Counted from the first letter of the stretch, positions 16,087 through 27,077 are shown. The stretch: 64,000 bases of DNA from Gautieria morchelliformis (GCA_015179125.1 WHVA01000283.1:62001-126000), one strand, 5' to 3'. Translations and numbers: made by a program. The notes: a model not told the origin generated them from the sequence alone.

Positions 16087-18046
16087 CTAAGAAGGCTCCA
16101 CAGCTTCAGGCTGGGAAGAGAAGGAACGATAAATAGCCTCTGCCTTAAGTATCGTTGGCTCAAGACTAGCAAGTACGGTGTTTTTGATTTCTTCGTGGTG
16201 GGACCCGATTGTACTATGTATTTGGGCCATGGCGGTGTCTATGTGTTGCTGAACGTCGACCGTGAATTCGTTATCGTCGTACCCGTCAGGAAAGTCTGTC
16301 CGGCCTTGTGGGACTCGCCCTAATTCGATGAGTTCTTCCAATATCTTTTGCGTTCGTTGGCCCAGATCAGCCTCCCGTAGTTGCACTGACCGCATTTCTG
16401 ACGCTAGCTGCTCAGAACGAGTCATATAAACCACAAGAAAATGAATGGGTCGAAATTTACCAGATCCACTGCTTGCATCATATCGCCAGTCTCCAGTTTC
16501 AACGTTCCAACTTGTGATGCCAATTTATTAGTGTCTATATCGGCCAGCTCACCGCACAAGATGTCCAAGTCAGCATCCAACTTTCGAACGGCATCCCGTG
16601 GAGAGTCGGCGAGTACCGGGGGTACGATCGGTCTTTCAAGCAGCCAGTCTTCTACTCTCTCATCAACCAATTCCAAAAATGGTCCTTCATGTAACGTCTC
16701 TGCCTCCAAAGAAGTTGCCTCGCTTTGAAGGCGGTCCAACTGTGCGAGAACGTCACGAGGATTGAATGATGTTTGGACAAATCGCTTTTCTGCTACGCGC
16801 CTTCTTTTCGAAGCACGCGATGCAGCCTCTTCTTCAACATGTTGGCTTTCATGGAGTCTGCCTATTTCTCTGATTTTGGTCGCCTGCGTCTCTATCAGAT
16901 CCAACCGCCGATCAAAGTCTGCACTGCTAGTGGAGAGATATAATTGGTGCCGTTCAACAGACAGATCAGACTGCGTTTCAGTGGGCAGAGTCCAGATACC
17001 TTCTTCCATCAATTGGGAGACAATAGGAATTAGACTCTCCTCCAAAACCTTGTGTTTATTCTGGATAGTTTCTAAGTTCGGTCCATCTGAAGGCGCAGGG
17101 GTTTCCAAGTTTTCTCCGCTGAATGAGAAGCAGGAAGCGAGGTTTTCCAAGTTGAACTGCATTTTGGCGCGTAGTGTGAGCCGTCGATTGATCTCAGACA
17201 TCTTAGACATTATGTCCTGCGCTTGTGCAAGGAGACTGTTGATTGATCAAATGGTTGTATTTAATATGAGGCGAAGCGAGACACACATAATTCGTTTCTT
17301 CCAAGCCTGTTGCTGAGGACCTGTATCGGCGCTCTGGGACACAACAGAGCTGGAAGCTAAGGGTAACCGCTCGGGATCTACCTGCGGGTTTAGAGACGAC
17401 GCTGAGGAGAGCTGAGATGTGGAACGTGGGACATGCTTTTGGTCAACGCCGACATTTGATGTGGTTGAAGTCGCGAGTAGATCCTTGGACTTTGGTGGGA
17501 ACGCTGAAAATCCGGATAGCATGGGCGGACGTGATTCAACTGGATCGCGTCCCTGTTTCCTCAAAGCCGGTGGAAGCCTATGAACTATTTTAGTTTCTTT
17601 AGGGGCTGCAGTACGCTGATCAGAATCTTGCAGCGTTGAGCGTGATGCTGAGGAAACGGCGGGGGAGTTAGATTTCCGTTCCCTGTGTGATATAGATTCC
17701 TCAGCAACCTTCCAATCCCGGTCGCCCGGGTGGATGAAACGACAACTTGAGCCGGATCGACAGCCTCCATTGATGGGCCTCCCACTATAGTCAAAATACT
17801 GGGGCCCAGTAAGCATACATAACATACTAAAATCCAGGTGGACAACACACCATACATCGCACGCGCGACCTGTAAGGTGGAAGAGAACTCCAGCCACTTT
17901 GTTCTGGATGTACGAACCGGCAGCCAGGTGTAGGACAGCCACCATGGATCGGAGTGCCATCCGCTTCATACCACTGTAGCAGCCATATTGAATAAGTCAG
18001 AGTAGGTCATGGACGAACGTCCTACCTTGCAACGTATGGATGGCAT
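16087..18046 (-). CDS. Tandem CCCH zinc-finger and coiled-coil protein
   Basis: This is a predicted nucleic-acid-binding protein. The first exon (18046-18026) encodes MPSIRCK. Intron 1 is followed by an exon giving WYEADGTPIHGGC, then C-RFV-H. A second intron with donor GTGTGTTG leads to MYFDYSGRPINGGC and C-RFI-H. This makes two fingers spaced C-x13-C-x4/5-C-x3-H, about 25 residues apart, a wider first spacing than the common CCCH type. A Ser-rich linker follows. After an intron near 17,215-17,265 comes a coiled-coil domain (from MSKMSEINRRLTLRAKMQ), a KRRR basic patch near 16,800 and a C-terminal helical exon ending at 16087. The function is unknown; RNA or chromatin binding is a reasonable guess. 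It is transcribed divergently from ELP3 with 55 bases between the two start codons. Confidence 0.75.
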
Positions 18047-18101
18047 GACGCTCAAGTCGAAGTGACAACACGTGACTGCCACTATTATTTCGTCGTCCAC
18101 A
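18047..18101. promoter_or_regulatory. 55-base bidirectional promoter between the CCCH gene and ELP3
   Basis: Only 55 bases separate the ATG at 18046 (-) from the ATG at 18102 (+). Both 5' leaders and the core promoters must share or overlap this space, or start inside the coding region of the other gene. No TATA box is evident. Confidence 0.55.
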
Positions 18102-20369
18102 ATGCCAGTAGCTACCACATCCCAAGGTCAGGACAAGTTACTGATGTCAACTTTTTATTCAAACATCGTTTTCAGCACCGTCGCAAACCGAACGGCTTCT
18201 ACGCGTGACGTCTGCTATCGCCGCTGAGCTCATCGTCGCACATGACACAAACCAATCCGTTTCGTTGAACGAAATACGTTCCAGGCTGTCGAAGAAGTTT
18301 GGGTATAGTGGACAGCCTCGCCTTGTGGATATCATTAGTGCTGTCCCGGATGACTATAAAAAGGCTTTGTTGCCGAAGCTGAAAGCTCGACCCATCCGCA
18401 CTGCGAGCGGCGTATGTTGTATCCTTGATTCAGCGCGAAGATGTTCCATTGATAATAAATCTCAGATTGCCGTGGTTGCTGTGATGTGCAAGCCACATCG
18501 CTGCCCCCACATAGCCATGACAGGAAATATATGCGTGTAGGTCTCAGCTCCGCGTTTCAAATATCGAAGCAACCTAACCAATACAAAGATATTGTCCTGG
18601 CGGACCGGACTCAGATTTCGACTACAGTACACAGAGTTATACCGGTTATGAGCCCACCAGCATGCGTGCCATCCGCGCACGGTACGATCCATATGAGCAG
18701 ACACGGGGTCGCGTCGAACAGCTTAAAAGTCTGGGTCACAGTGTCGATAAGGTTTTCTTTTTCTCCTGAAAAATCGCACAAGGCGTAATAATTATCGTGC
18801 TCAGGTAGAGTTTATTGTCATGGGCGGCACTTTCATGAGCATGCCGGAGGACTATAGAAACAAGTTCATTGCTCAGTTGCACAATGCTCTTTCGGGCTAC
18901 ACAGGGACAGATGTAGATGAAGCCGTCAGGTAACCACAATCGTGCCCTCAATTCTGGTTGTCGGACTAAAAGCACTGCACTGGTTAGGTTTTCGGAACAA
19001 AGTAAATCCAAAGCCATTGGGATCACTATAGAGACCAGACCTGACTATTGTCTGCGCCCACACCTGAGGTATGTACCGTCGGATGTCTGGGCCATTTCAT
19101 ATCTCATCGTATCAAGCCAAATGCTGCGCTACGGCTGCACGCGCTTGGAAATTGGCGTACAATCTGTGTACGAAGACGTCGCTCGCGACACGAACCGAGG
19201 ACACACCGTTCGCGCCGTCTCCGAGAGTTTCCATCTGGCGAAGGATGCGGGATTCAAAGTGGTGGCCCACATGATGCCAGATCTACCCAACGTAGGCGTT
19301 GAGAGGGACATGGAACAATTCAAAGTCGGTTATCTCAACTCACTGACCTGCTGCATTCATTTGACTATGCCATATATGGCGCTCTTGTAGGAATATTTCG
19401 AAAATCCTGCTTTCCGTTCAGATGGACTAAAGATTTACCCTACCCTTGTTATCCGTGGCACAGGTTTATACGAGCTATGGAGGACCGGTCGCTACAAAAA
19501 CTACACACCCAACGTCCTTGTTGATGTCGTGGCCCGCATATTGGCACTCGTTCCACCATGGACAAGGGTGTACCGTGTACAACGGTATGAGTTAATTCAT
19601 AGCTTATGTTTTCATCTTTTTTCATATTTGTTGGAGGGACATACCGTTACCGTTGGTGTCGAGCGGGTGTGAAAACTCGGGTAATTTGCGAGAGTTGGCT
19701 TTGCAACGTATGAAAGATTTTGGCACTGAATGCCGAGACGTACGCTTTCGTGAAGTCGGAGTACGTGACTTGCAGCGCTCGATATTGTAATGCAGTCTGC
19801 GTGTATTGACTGTTGATCAACAGATCCACGAAATACATCACAAAGTGCGCCCAGAATCGGTGGAGCTCCTGCGCCGCGATTATACTGCGAACGGGGGTTG
19901 GGAGACATTCCTATCTTACGAGGACCCTGAACAAGACATTCTTGTTGGGTTGCTGAGATTACGGAAGTGTTCAGCAGAAGGCACGTTCCGGTCCGAATTA
20001 CTTCCAAGACAAAACGCACAGGGGGGGAAGGTGGATGCAGCATTGTCAGGGAATTACATGTGTATGGCACTGCCGTCCCAGTGCACGGAAGAGATCCGAC
20101 CAAATTCCAACACCAGGTACGATGCCTTCAATATATGGGAGTCGTTTACCCGAACGTGCTGCCAGGGCTTTGGAACTCTGTTGATGGAAGAAGCTGAGCG
20201 AATAGCACGAGACGAGCACGGGAGCATCAAATTAGCGATTATCTCTGGTCAGTGCTGACGCGTCATAAGGCGCCTGTAGCTAACAGCTCATTCAGGTGTC
20301 GGAACTCGAGATTACTATCGAAGGCTAGGGTACGAGCTTGATGGCCCTTACATGTCCAAGTATCTGTGA
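18102..20369 (+). CDS. ELP3: Elongator complex catalytic subunit (tRNA uridine-34 acetyltransferase)
   Basis: ELP3 uses a radical SAM domain and a GNAT acetyltransferase domain to start carboxymethyl modification of wobble uridine in tRNA. The N terminus begins MPVATTSQ and continues in the second exon with the helical region [16 protein letters not shown]. The radical SAM cluster motif reads [14 protein letters not shown] followed by PGGPDSDF. Intron 18537-18588 falls inside the valine codon between the second and third cysteine. ELP3-typical blocks follow: [56 protein letters not shown] and [11 protein letters not shown]. The C-terminal GNAT part includes [15 protein letters not shown] and [18 protein letters not shown]. 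The stop TGA is at 20367-20369, ten bases from the convergent stop of MDM12. The assignment is secure; a few exon joins are approximate. Confidence 0.95.
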
Positions 20370-20379
20370 GATTCCTAGG

Positions 20380-21462
20380 TCACGAGTCGCCCAGGAGTAA
20401 CGTGTGGTAATTAGGGAATAAGAGTTCCTCTTCTACCGTTTTCCGGATAACGTCCTGGATGAACCTCTCTACCCTGGTCACGTTCTTTAGGACATGCTTA
20501 TCAGCCTGTCCTATCTCCGTTTCGATGAAAATGGAAGGCAAAAGCCGCAGACCAACAGGGAGAGGCTTTCCAGAGCGCGTATTTGCATCTGTTGGACTAC
20601 GCTCCGAATCCAGTGATTGTCGATTGGAGCGATCCCCTGCAGGGCCATAAGGGTCCAAGTCATCTAGTATACAAAGATGCACACGACGCCGGACACCTTC
20701 ATATGCAACGACTATTTCGCCGGTGAAGATAAGCCCAGTGACTGACAGCTTGATGGGAAGCGACATGAAAGACGGAGAAGGATAATTGATTAGAAGAGAT
20801 GTTGTGATTGTTAAACGTAAGTTCGATTGGTGAGTGACACGGAGGTGAAGTTGCAGATTTGGAACCTCGGCTGTTACGTTCGCTGCGGGTGGTGGAGGCT
20901 CATGCTTAGCATGTTCCTGCGCGGGGGGTGTACTGGAAAGGAATGAGGGAGGGAATGCATATTGGGATGGAAAATGGGTGCTTGGCGTTCCAAGCATTGA
21001 ATGATATAAAGGGGGGCTGCGGAGAGCGTCACCCAGGTTCGGAACACTCATCGTGCCTTGCCAGGACCCTGGAGTACCGCTGAAAGGGTCAGTCGAAGGT
21101 CCTCGACCATACCGTACGTGTGGAGGTAGATGGTGGTAAGATGGTGCCTCCTCAGCGATAGCCTTGCCAACGCCTTTCCTCGAGACCCATTCAAAGCCGT
21201 CAAGGTCGTCGGCCGCTCTCACATCCTCTCCCACTCTCGTGTTGCCTTCGTCCTCATCATCCTCCAGAAAATCACGATAAATTTCTCGTACATCCACCAC
21301 TTCCACGTCCGGGGGAGCCGAACCAAAGTCTAATGACATAACAGTGACTGGACCGATGAAAGAAGGACGAGATGTGGTAGATAAGTGTCCATTTATGACA
21401 TCTACAAGACTTGAGGCAAGAGAAGAACGAAAGAGTGTGTCCCATTCAAGATCGATAGACAT
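20380..21462 (-). CDS. MDM12: ERMES complex subunit Mdm12 (SMP-domain lipid transfer protein)
   Basis: MDM12 is a soluble member of the ER-mitochondria encounter structure; its SMP domain carries phospholipids between the two membranes. The frame is uninterrupted from ATG 21462 (MSIDLEWDTLF) to TGA at 20380, about 360 codons, within the usual range for filamentous fungi. Conserved SMP features are visible: the N-terminal MSIDLEW helix, FIGPVTVMSLDFGSAPPDVEV, a disordered Pro/Ser insert near residues 110-190, then LQLHLRVTHQSNLRLTI, SLPIKLSVTGL and the C-terminal helices ending in a type typical of Mdm12. A longer open frame runs upstream of 21462 without a better start. The gene is intron-free, unlike its neighbours. 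Confidence 0.93.
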   Translation of the reverse strand: MSIDLEWDTLFRSSLASSLVDVINGHLSTTSRPSFIGPVTVMSLDFGSAPPDVEVVDVREIYRDFLEDDEDEGNTRVGEDVRAADDLDGFEWVSRKGVGKAIAEEAPSYHHLPPHVRYGRGPSTDPFSGTPGSWQGTMSVPNLGDALRSPPLYHSMLGTPSTHFPSQYAFPPSFLSSTPPAQEHAKHEPPPPAANVTAEVPNLQLHLRVTHQSNLRLTITTSLLINYPSPSFMSLPIKLSVTGLIFTGEIVVAYEGVRRRVHLCILDDLDPYGPAGDRSNRQSLDSERSPTDANTRSGKPLPVGLRLLPSIFIETEIGQADKHVLKNVTRVERFIQDVIRKTVEEELLFPNYHTLLLGDS

Positions 21463-21735
21463 CCCAATGAGCGCAGGATGATCGGCGCTACCGTAATCAG
21501 CCCGTCTCTCGCAGCCAAACAGTGATCCACTGACACCGTCAACGCGTCCACAACTTAAATCCATTCCCGTTCCAAAGACTGTCTCGCGCAGCGGATGCCG
21601 TGTCTTCGCTGTAGGACGTACGCATCCAAACAAATAGTAAGGTGCTTGGTCGCCGAACTACAGTAATATATGGCCTAAATGCTATGCTTAAGATATCTAC
21701 GGGTATATAGCAAATGTTCAATATAATGTTCGTCA

Positions 21736-23508
21736 CTACTGGGCACCATCTCTTCCAAAAAATTCAGTGTCCAGTGTGCCAAGCGTGGGTCGTGGCGCTG
21801 AAGGGGGCCGTGTTGGTGGGTGGGATGAGGGTGGGCTGGGTGTCCGTGAGCTCGTGTAGAAGGGCTGACCATAGTTTCTGTACTGGACATCGAGATGCAC
21901 GTTGGACGTGTCGGGACGCGATGAAACAAGCCCGAGAGCGGAAGCGATCGAGCGGGAATTGGATTTTGCGATAGTAAATCGTTTCTTCCCCGAGAACTGG
22001 CCAAGGATGGGCGAATTGGGACCAATGGGCGAACCAGGGAAAGGTATACCGTGACGGACGTCGGGATTGGTTGATGAAGTAGCAGGCTTCCCGGTTGGCT
22101 TGTTGTACATGATCGTAGCGAGGAGGACGGTTGTCGCGCCGAATACGAACGCGGGGGTGATTCTGAAATTGAAGAGCACGACCGAGGCAAGAAAGGATAT
22201 TATGATGCTTAGACTGGTGGCGAAACCTTTTAAGATGTTGTCCGAATACTTTATGACGACAGCCGTCACAAGGCCTCCGAACACTTGCACGGAGACCGTG
22301 GCCCATGCCCAAAGGCCGAAATTACGGAACAGGTCCCAGAACCAGCCCGCCGAATCGGTAGGGTGACTAGAAAAAACGATAGGAACAAGGGCGGGGAGAA
22401 GAGAAAATAAAGATAATTGGACGTTACGGATCCAAAGATCCGCTTTTGAGCCTTTGAGAACCATCTCGAAGTACACGCCGGCTAGACCAGACGTAAAGCA
22501 TGCGGCTGTGACCGCGAGAAAACCCTTGAGAGGCTGCATGGAATGCACGCCAGGGTCCTCAAACGGGGGCGCAAGATGCGGCCCGCGATCATTGAGGTTG
22601 AGGGTGTCATTTTGTGCCATTATGGCAGCAGAGTCATTAGGGGGTGGAGTGTGCGTCCCGGAACCAGCCCCCGCCTGAAGCTGAACGATGCCCACACCGA
22701 TTGCCAGGAAAAACAAAGCAAGCCACTTGGTACTTCCAAGCTTCTTGCGTAAAAGCATCACCGAAAATGCGGCAGTGGTGAGGATTTTCATCTGGTAAGT
22801 CACTGTGAATGTGGCGACATCAAGGTTCGCAGCAGCAACGTATTGGAGGTTGTTCTGCACGACGTATAGAATGGCCGGGATAGCCAATTTCCAACAATCA
22901 TCGCTAAACACTTCACGACCCACTCGTCGGAAACGGTATATCCATTGGCCTAGGGCGTAATTTGCGGACATGGGCGAGGTAGGCACCTGCATAGGGCCAT
23001 CTACGAGATGGCCACTAGGTTTCCGAGTCGGCTGTGTATGGTGTAGTTTCTCTATTCGAGAGACGGCGATTCCCAAGGAGATGCCTCCCTTGAGCAGTTC
23101 ATTCAGCAGAACGGCTGAAGCAGCCGAATAAGAACGAGAGGGGGGCGTAGAAACGCGGGAATGGTGCATTATGATCGTCAAAGCTGCGTTTTGTACGGCA
23201 AGTGTGATTAAACTAGATCGCAGAACGGTGGGTTCGGCGGACAGACGGACGACAGTGCGGACTCACGAGACATATTTGAGAGGCATTCCACATACGGTAG
23301 CTGGGGCCTCGGTATCCTGGCTGGGAGGTAACGAGACTAAGGGAATAGTGTGAGTATCGGCCATGGGTGGGCTTGTCTGATGGGCAAACTGGGAGAAGGG
23401 GATATGTGCGGGTATGCTGGGGTGCGGTGGACGATAGTGGAGATCAGGAGATTGCGGTGAGGCGGGTAACGAGACGCTGATCGAGGTTGACCTAGCGTGT
23501 ATGGCCAT
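21736..23508 (-). CDS. Golgi nucleotide-sugar transporter (UDP-sugar, SLC35A-like)
   Basis: This is a multi-pass antiporter that brings a nucleotide sugar, probably UDP-galactose or UDP-N-acetylglucosamine, into the Golgi or ER lumen. The first exon (from 23508, MAIHARSTSISVSL) has a Pro/Ser-rich N tail and ends in LKYVS. After an intron near 23,220-23,265 one long exon covers the remaining membrane region. Family signatures are AALTIIMHHSR, a helix VQNNLQYVAAANLDVATFTVTYQMKI (25985 not implied), and GLAGVYFEMVLKGS, VQLSLFSLLPAL, FGGLVTAVVIKYSDNILKGFATSLSI and NFRITPAFVFG. These match Nuc_sug_transp proteins. About ten helices are predicted. The cytosolic C tail is long (about 130 residues), Ser/Pro rich and ends EFFGRDGAQ. 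Substrate choice cannot be read from the sequence. Confidence 0.9.
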
Positions 23509-24063
23509 TTGAAGGAGGGGTTTTACCGAAGAAACAGTATGCGCAGCACAACCGTAGGGGTTGTGAATTGGGAATATATAAAAATGGAAAAATGCGAGAC
23601 CGAGACCGGTCAGTACTGGTCGCAGACAACGAGGAGTAAAAGAGAGGGGGCTGTGGTAGCAAGAAACTGGTTCTCGTGGAGCGCCAGTGGCCTGGGAGGC
23701 CTCTCACATATGCAAATCAAACTCACCTTTCCACGTTACCACAGGCGGTGCTGAGCCTGAGTTGCTCGAGCATGCCTCTCGTCGCGATCCCAGGAAAGAC
23801 GCGGACTGGCTTCCAGCTTTATCTGGAGTTTTTTTATTTGGTCGCTCCAAACAATACTACGCCTATCACATGGACATTCAACTAGAAACTAGCGAATACA
23901 CATAGAGATAAATACGGCTAGCTCGTATCCTGGTCTGAATTCCCAACAAACCTTGTCCCGAGGCACATCCGTTTATGTTGATGCCAAGCTCTGCGTCCGG
24001 TGTAACTGTGCGCAGGCCGCAGCATACCGTATCGCAGAAGCTATCACAGCAGAGGCGCGTAGG
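23509..24063. other. Intergenic region, no gene seen
   Basis: About 550 bases upstream of the nucleotide-sugar transporter and downstream of the first esterase copy. Short open frames are present but no domain or exon pattern is recognised. Confidence 0.45.
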
Positions 24064-25266
24064 CTACTCAGGGAGCCATTTGACCCCGCTCACGATGTCT
24101 GCGCTCAGCTTCGTGCTCGACGACGTCAACGGATCAACGAGCCAGAATCCGTGCAGCAATCCCGGATAACTGCAAACTTGGGTTAATGATCACCCTACAC
24201 ATGGCTCACACATCGACCTTGGTGGGCACCCCGCTCTCACGAAGAGCCTTTTCGTACAGAAGGCCCTCGTCCCCCATCGGATATAGGCCAGGGATCTGAA
24301 GGTACGTCGGTGGATGGGTTCGGCGAGTAGTAACAAGCAGAGGCGCGACGTTCGGGGAAGCCAATGGCTGCAACTGATCAATTCCAGCCGAAGTCATGTT
24401 TTCAAAGCCATACCGTAAAAACTCGCAGCATCTTCAGCCCTAGCAGTGGTGCATCTTTGTTCTGATCCATTGACAAAAACTCTGCTCTCCATCTAGTAAC
24501 GATGAATACAGACTCGTGCTGAGCTGGATAATATAAAACCTACTGCTCTGGGTATACGCTGGGCGAACAGAGGGTGGGCATCTGTAGAACTTGACCTGTA
24601 ACCATCCCCTTTAGCAAGGGATCTTCTTGGGCTTTGAGTGCGACAACAGTGGCGAGATAAGCCCCAGCAGAGCTACTTCCGACAATCAATCCTTTCATCA
24701 AATCAGCCGATATAGACTGTGCGTCGTGGACGACCTGCAACAGTATTTATGAACTTTGCAAGCATATCACAGGTCGATACCCATTTCAATGCGTCGTAGC
24801 AGTCTTGCAAGGGATCGGAAAGGGGTGTTCTGGTGCCAAACGATAGTCCACGCTAACACAGAAAACGTTATTCTCAGTGCAGATGAGGCGCACAACCCCA
24901 TCATCCATCTCCAGATCGCCAAGCATGAAGCCGCCGCCGTGGAACCAAACGAACACCGGAAACTGCGTGCCACCCATGTCCTGTGTGGGAACGTACGTGA
25001 CTACAATCGACGCTCCTTGCACAGGAACTGATACATCGGCGACCTGTAGGCCTGGTTCTAGCCATACGGAGGGTGAGTTCGGCATCAAGTCCCAACCACA
25101 CATACGAACTCGGGTTGTCCCAAAGCTCGTTCAGCTTTATGGCAGTCTCTGGGCGTTGACGACGTAGAATGTCAAGTGGACCCGGATGCGCTGGTAGTAG
25201 TCTTAGCTTGGATGCTATCTTTAACCATTCGCTGTCTGGAGTAGAGAGGTGAGAAAATCTTGACAT
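24064..25266 (-). pseudogene. HSL-type alpha/beta hydrolase (esterase), left copy, probably inactive
   Basis: This is one of two tandem copies of a fungal hormone-sensitive-lipase-like esterase. It starts MSRFSHLSTPDSEW (25266) and shows the oxyanion motif HGGGF near 24,930 and the nucleophile region GSSSAGAYL near 24,665. The last exon, reached through an intron after VDV, gives YPGLLHGFW with the catalytic His and ends at TAG 24064. Compared with the right copy it lacks one base in the LAPEHPFPIP-LQDCYDAL region near 24,812 and another near 24,440, and it is short by about 15 bases at the start of the next-to-last exon. The catalytic Asp of GLDPLRDE is replaced by Tyr (codon at 24281-24283), and the usual G-x-S-x-G reads S-S-S-A-G. 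These changes indicate a decaying copy. A frame offset near 25,060 is shared with the other copy, so it is either an intron or older than the duplication. Confidence 0.75.
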
Positions 25267-25424
25267 GGCGCGTTGTACGGAATGACTGTTGATGATTAGC
25301 CATGCTCTTGCAGCGCAAGCGGAACCTGTAAGCACTGTACTTTGAAGCCCTTTTGCCGCCAAAGGTTAGGAAATCCGAATACCCTGAATGTGATCGAGCT
25401 CAGAGTCCGAGTTCGGGGCTCAAA

Positions 25425-25805
25425 GTCAGGTCACGTAATTCAAACGAGGTGCCGTCCTGACTGCTGAGGCTGAAGGACGCTAGCAGAGGCCCTATTCAAT
25501 AAGGCTATGAACCAGGGCTACCATATGGAACAGACAGAAAATATGACGATAGGAATCACTCTGTCCCTGACGGTATGTTAATTCAGTTCTTACCGAGATT
25601 CTTCAAAACAAGCCGTGGATTTGATATTAAGGTATTGATCATGGTAGTCGCGCACGAGACATAATAGCAACAAGCATATTGTTATCTTGACGACGACGAC
25701 ATCCGACAATTTGAGACGGACCAGGCGGAAATACCTGTCAAGCTATGGACTTTCGCTACAATATCAGTACCACAACCCTACACCCATTCATATCCTTCTG
25801 CATCA
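25425..25805 (+). pseudogene. Fragment of the HFM1 5' end (promoter and first two exons)
   Basis: This stretch is a diverged copy of 29,410-29,820: the region just before the HFM1 start codon, exon 1 and exon 2. Matching stretches include GTCACGTAATT versus GTCACGTGATT, CTGAAGGACGCTA, and the coding segments NQGYHMEQ, SVPDG versus FVPDG, and QYQYH. It has indels and no intact frame, and it ends abruptly at about 25,800, where the 3' end of the second esterase copy begins. It is therefore the truncated edge of a segmental duplication and not a gene. Confidence 0.8.
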
Positions 25806-27077
25806 TCAGGGAGCTTGGGCTGTCGCCTCCAGAAGCCATTTGACCCCGTTCACCGCGTCTGAACGCAACTTCTTGCTCGACGGCATCAACGGATCAACGA
25901 ACCAGAATGCGTGGGGAAATCCCGGATACCTGCACATCTGGCGTGTTTAATGATCCCCGTAACGCATAGAAACTCCGTTGCTCACACATCAACCTTGGTG
26001 GGCACGCCGCTCTCACCAAGAACCTTTTCGTACAGAAACCCTTCGTCCCGCAATGGATCGAGGCCACAGATCTGAAAGTACGCAGGCGGAAGGCCTCGGT
26101 GAGTAGTAGCAAGCAGAGGCGCGACGTCCGGGGAGGCCAAATCAGGTGGCCCATAACGAGCTGCAAAAAAATTCTTAGGATTTCACTCCCGGCCAAGGTC
26201 ATGTTCTCAGAGCCATACCGTAAATTCTCGCTATAGTTGCCGCACCTACCAATGGTGCGTCTTTGTTCTGGTCGATCGACAAAAGCTCTGCTTTGCATCT
26301 AGTAACGATGAGTAAGGACTCCTGCTAAGCTTCACAATAGATGACCTACTGCTCCGGGTATACGCTGGGCGGACAGAGGATGGGCACCTGTAGAAATTGA
26401 CCGGTGAGCATGCCACTTAGCAAAGGGTCATCTCGGGCTTTGAGTGCGACCACAGCGGCGAGATTAGCTCCAGCAGAGCTACCACCGATAATCAATCCTT
26501 TGATCAAATCAGCGGATACCGTGCGTTCTGGACGACCTGCAACAATATTTATGAACTTCGCAAGCATATCACAGGTCCATTGGATACCCGTTTCAATGCG
26601 TCGTAGCAATCTTGCAAAGGTATCGGAAAGGGGTGTTCTGGCGCCAAACGATAGTCCACGCTAACACAGGAAATACTGTTCTCAGTGCAGATGAGGCGCA
26701 TAACCTCGTCGTCCATCTCTAAATCGCCGAGCATGAAGCCGCCGCCGTGGAACCAAACGAGCACCGGAAACTGCGCGTCACTGATCTCCTGGGTGGGAAC
26801 GTACGTCCTGACTACAATCGACGCTCCTTGCACAGGAACTGATACATCGGCGACCTGTAGGCCTGATTCTAGCAACACAAAGGGTGAGATCGGCATCAAG
26901 CACCAACCACACATACGAACTAGGGTAGTCCCACAGCCCTCTCAGCTTTGTGCTAGTCTCTGTGCGTTGACGACGTAGAACGTCAAGTGGAACAGGATGG
27001 GCTGGTGGTGGCGGTAGCTTGGATGCCGTCTTCACCCATTCGCTGTCTGGCGTAGAGAGATGAGAAAACCTTGACAT
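25806..27077 (-). pseudogene. HSL-type alpha/beta hydrolase (esterase), right copy, less damaged
   Basis: This copy starts MSRFSHLSTPDSEW at 27077 and ends ATAQAP with TGA at 25806. It retains the oxyanion motif HGGGF near 26,740, the nucleophile elbow G-S-S-A-G (GGSSAGANLAA) near 26,480, the catalytic Asp in CGLDPLRDE (codon 26057-26059), and the His in YPGFPHAFW after the last intron. Exons downstream of the nucleophile join cleanly (QCKAELLSIDQNKDAP, then ARYGPPDLASPDVAP). Relative to the left copy it lacks four bases near 26,520 (VVQN-AR...SADL), which breaks the frame unless an unusual 32-base intron is used just upstream. I call it a probable pseudogene, but an active gene with a non-standard intron is possible. 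The substrate is unknown; relatives hydrolyse short-chain esters. Confidence 0.55.

Noticed and set aside
23953-24186. Plus-strand frame overlapping the 3' end of the left esterase
   Set aside because: It is antisense to the last exon of the esterase, and the same shadow appears over the other copy.
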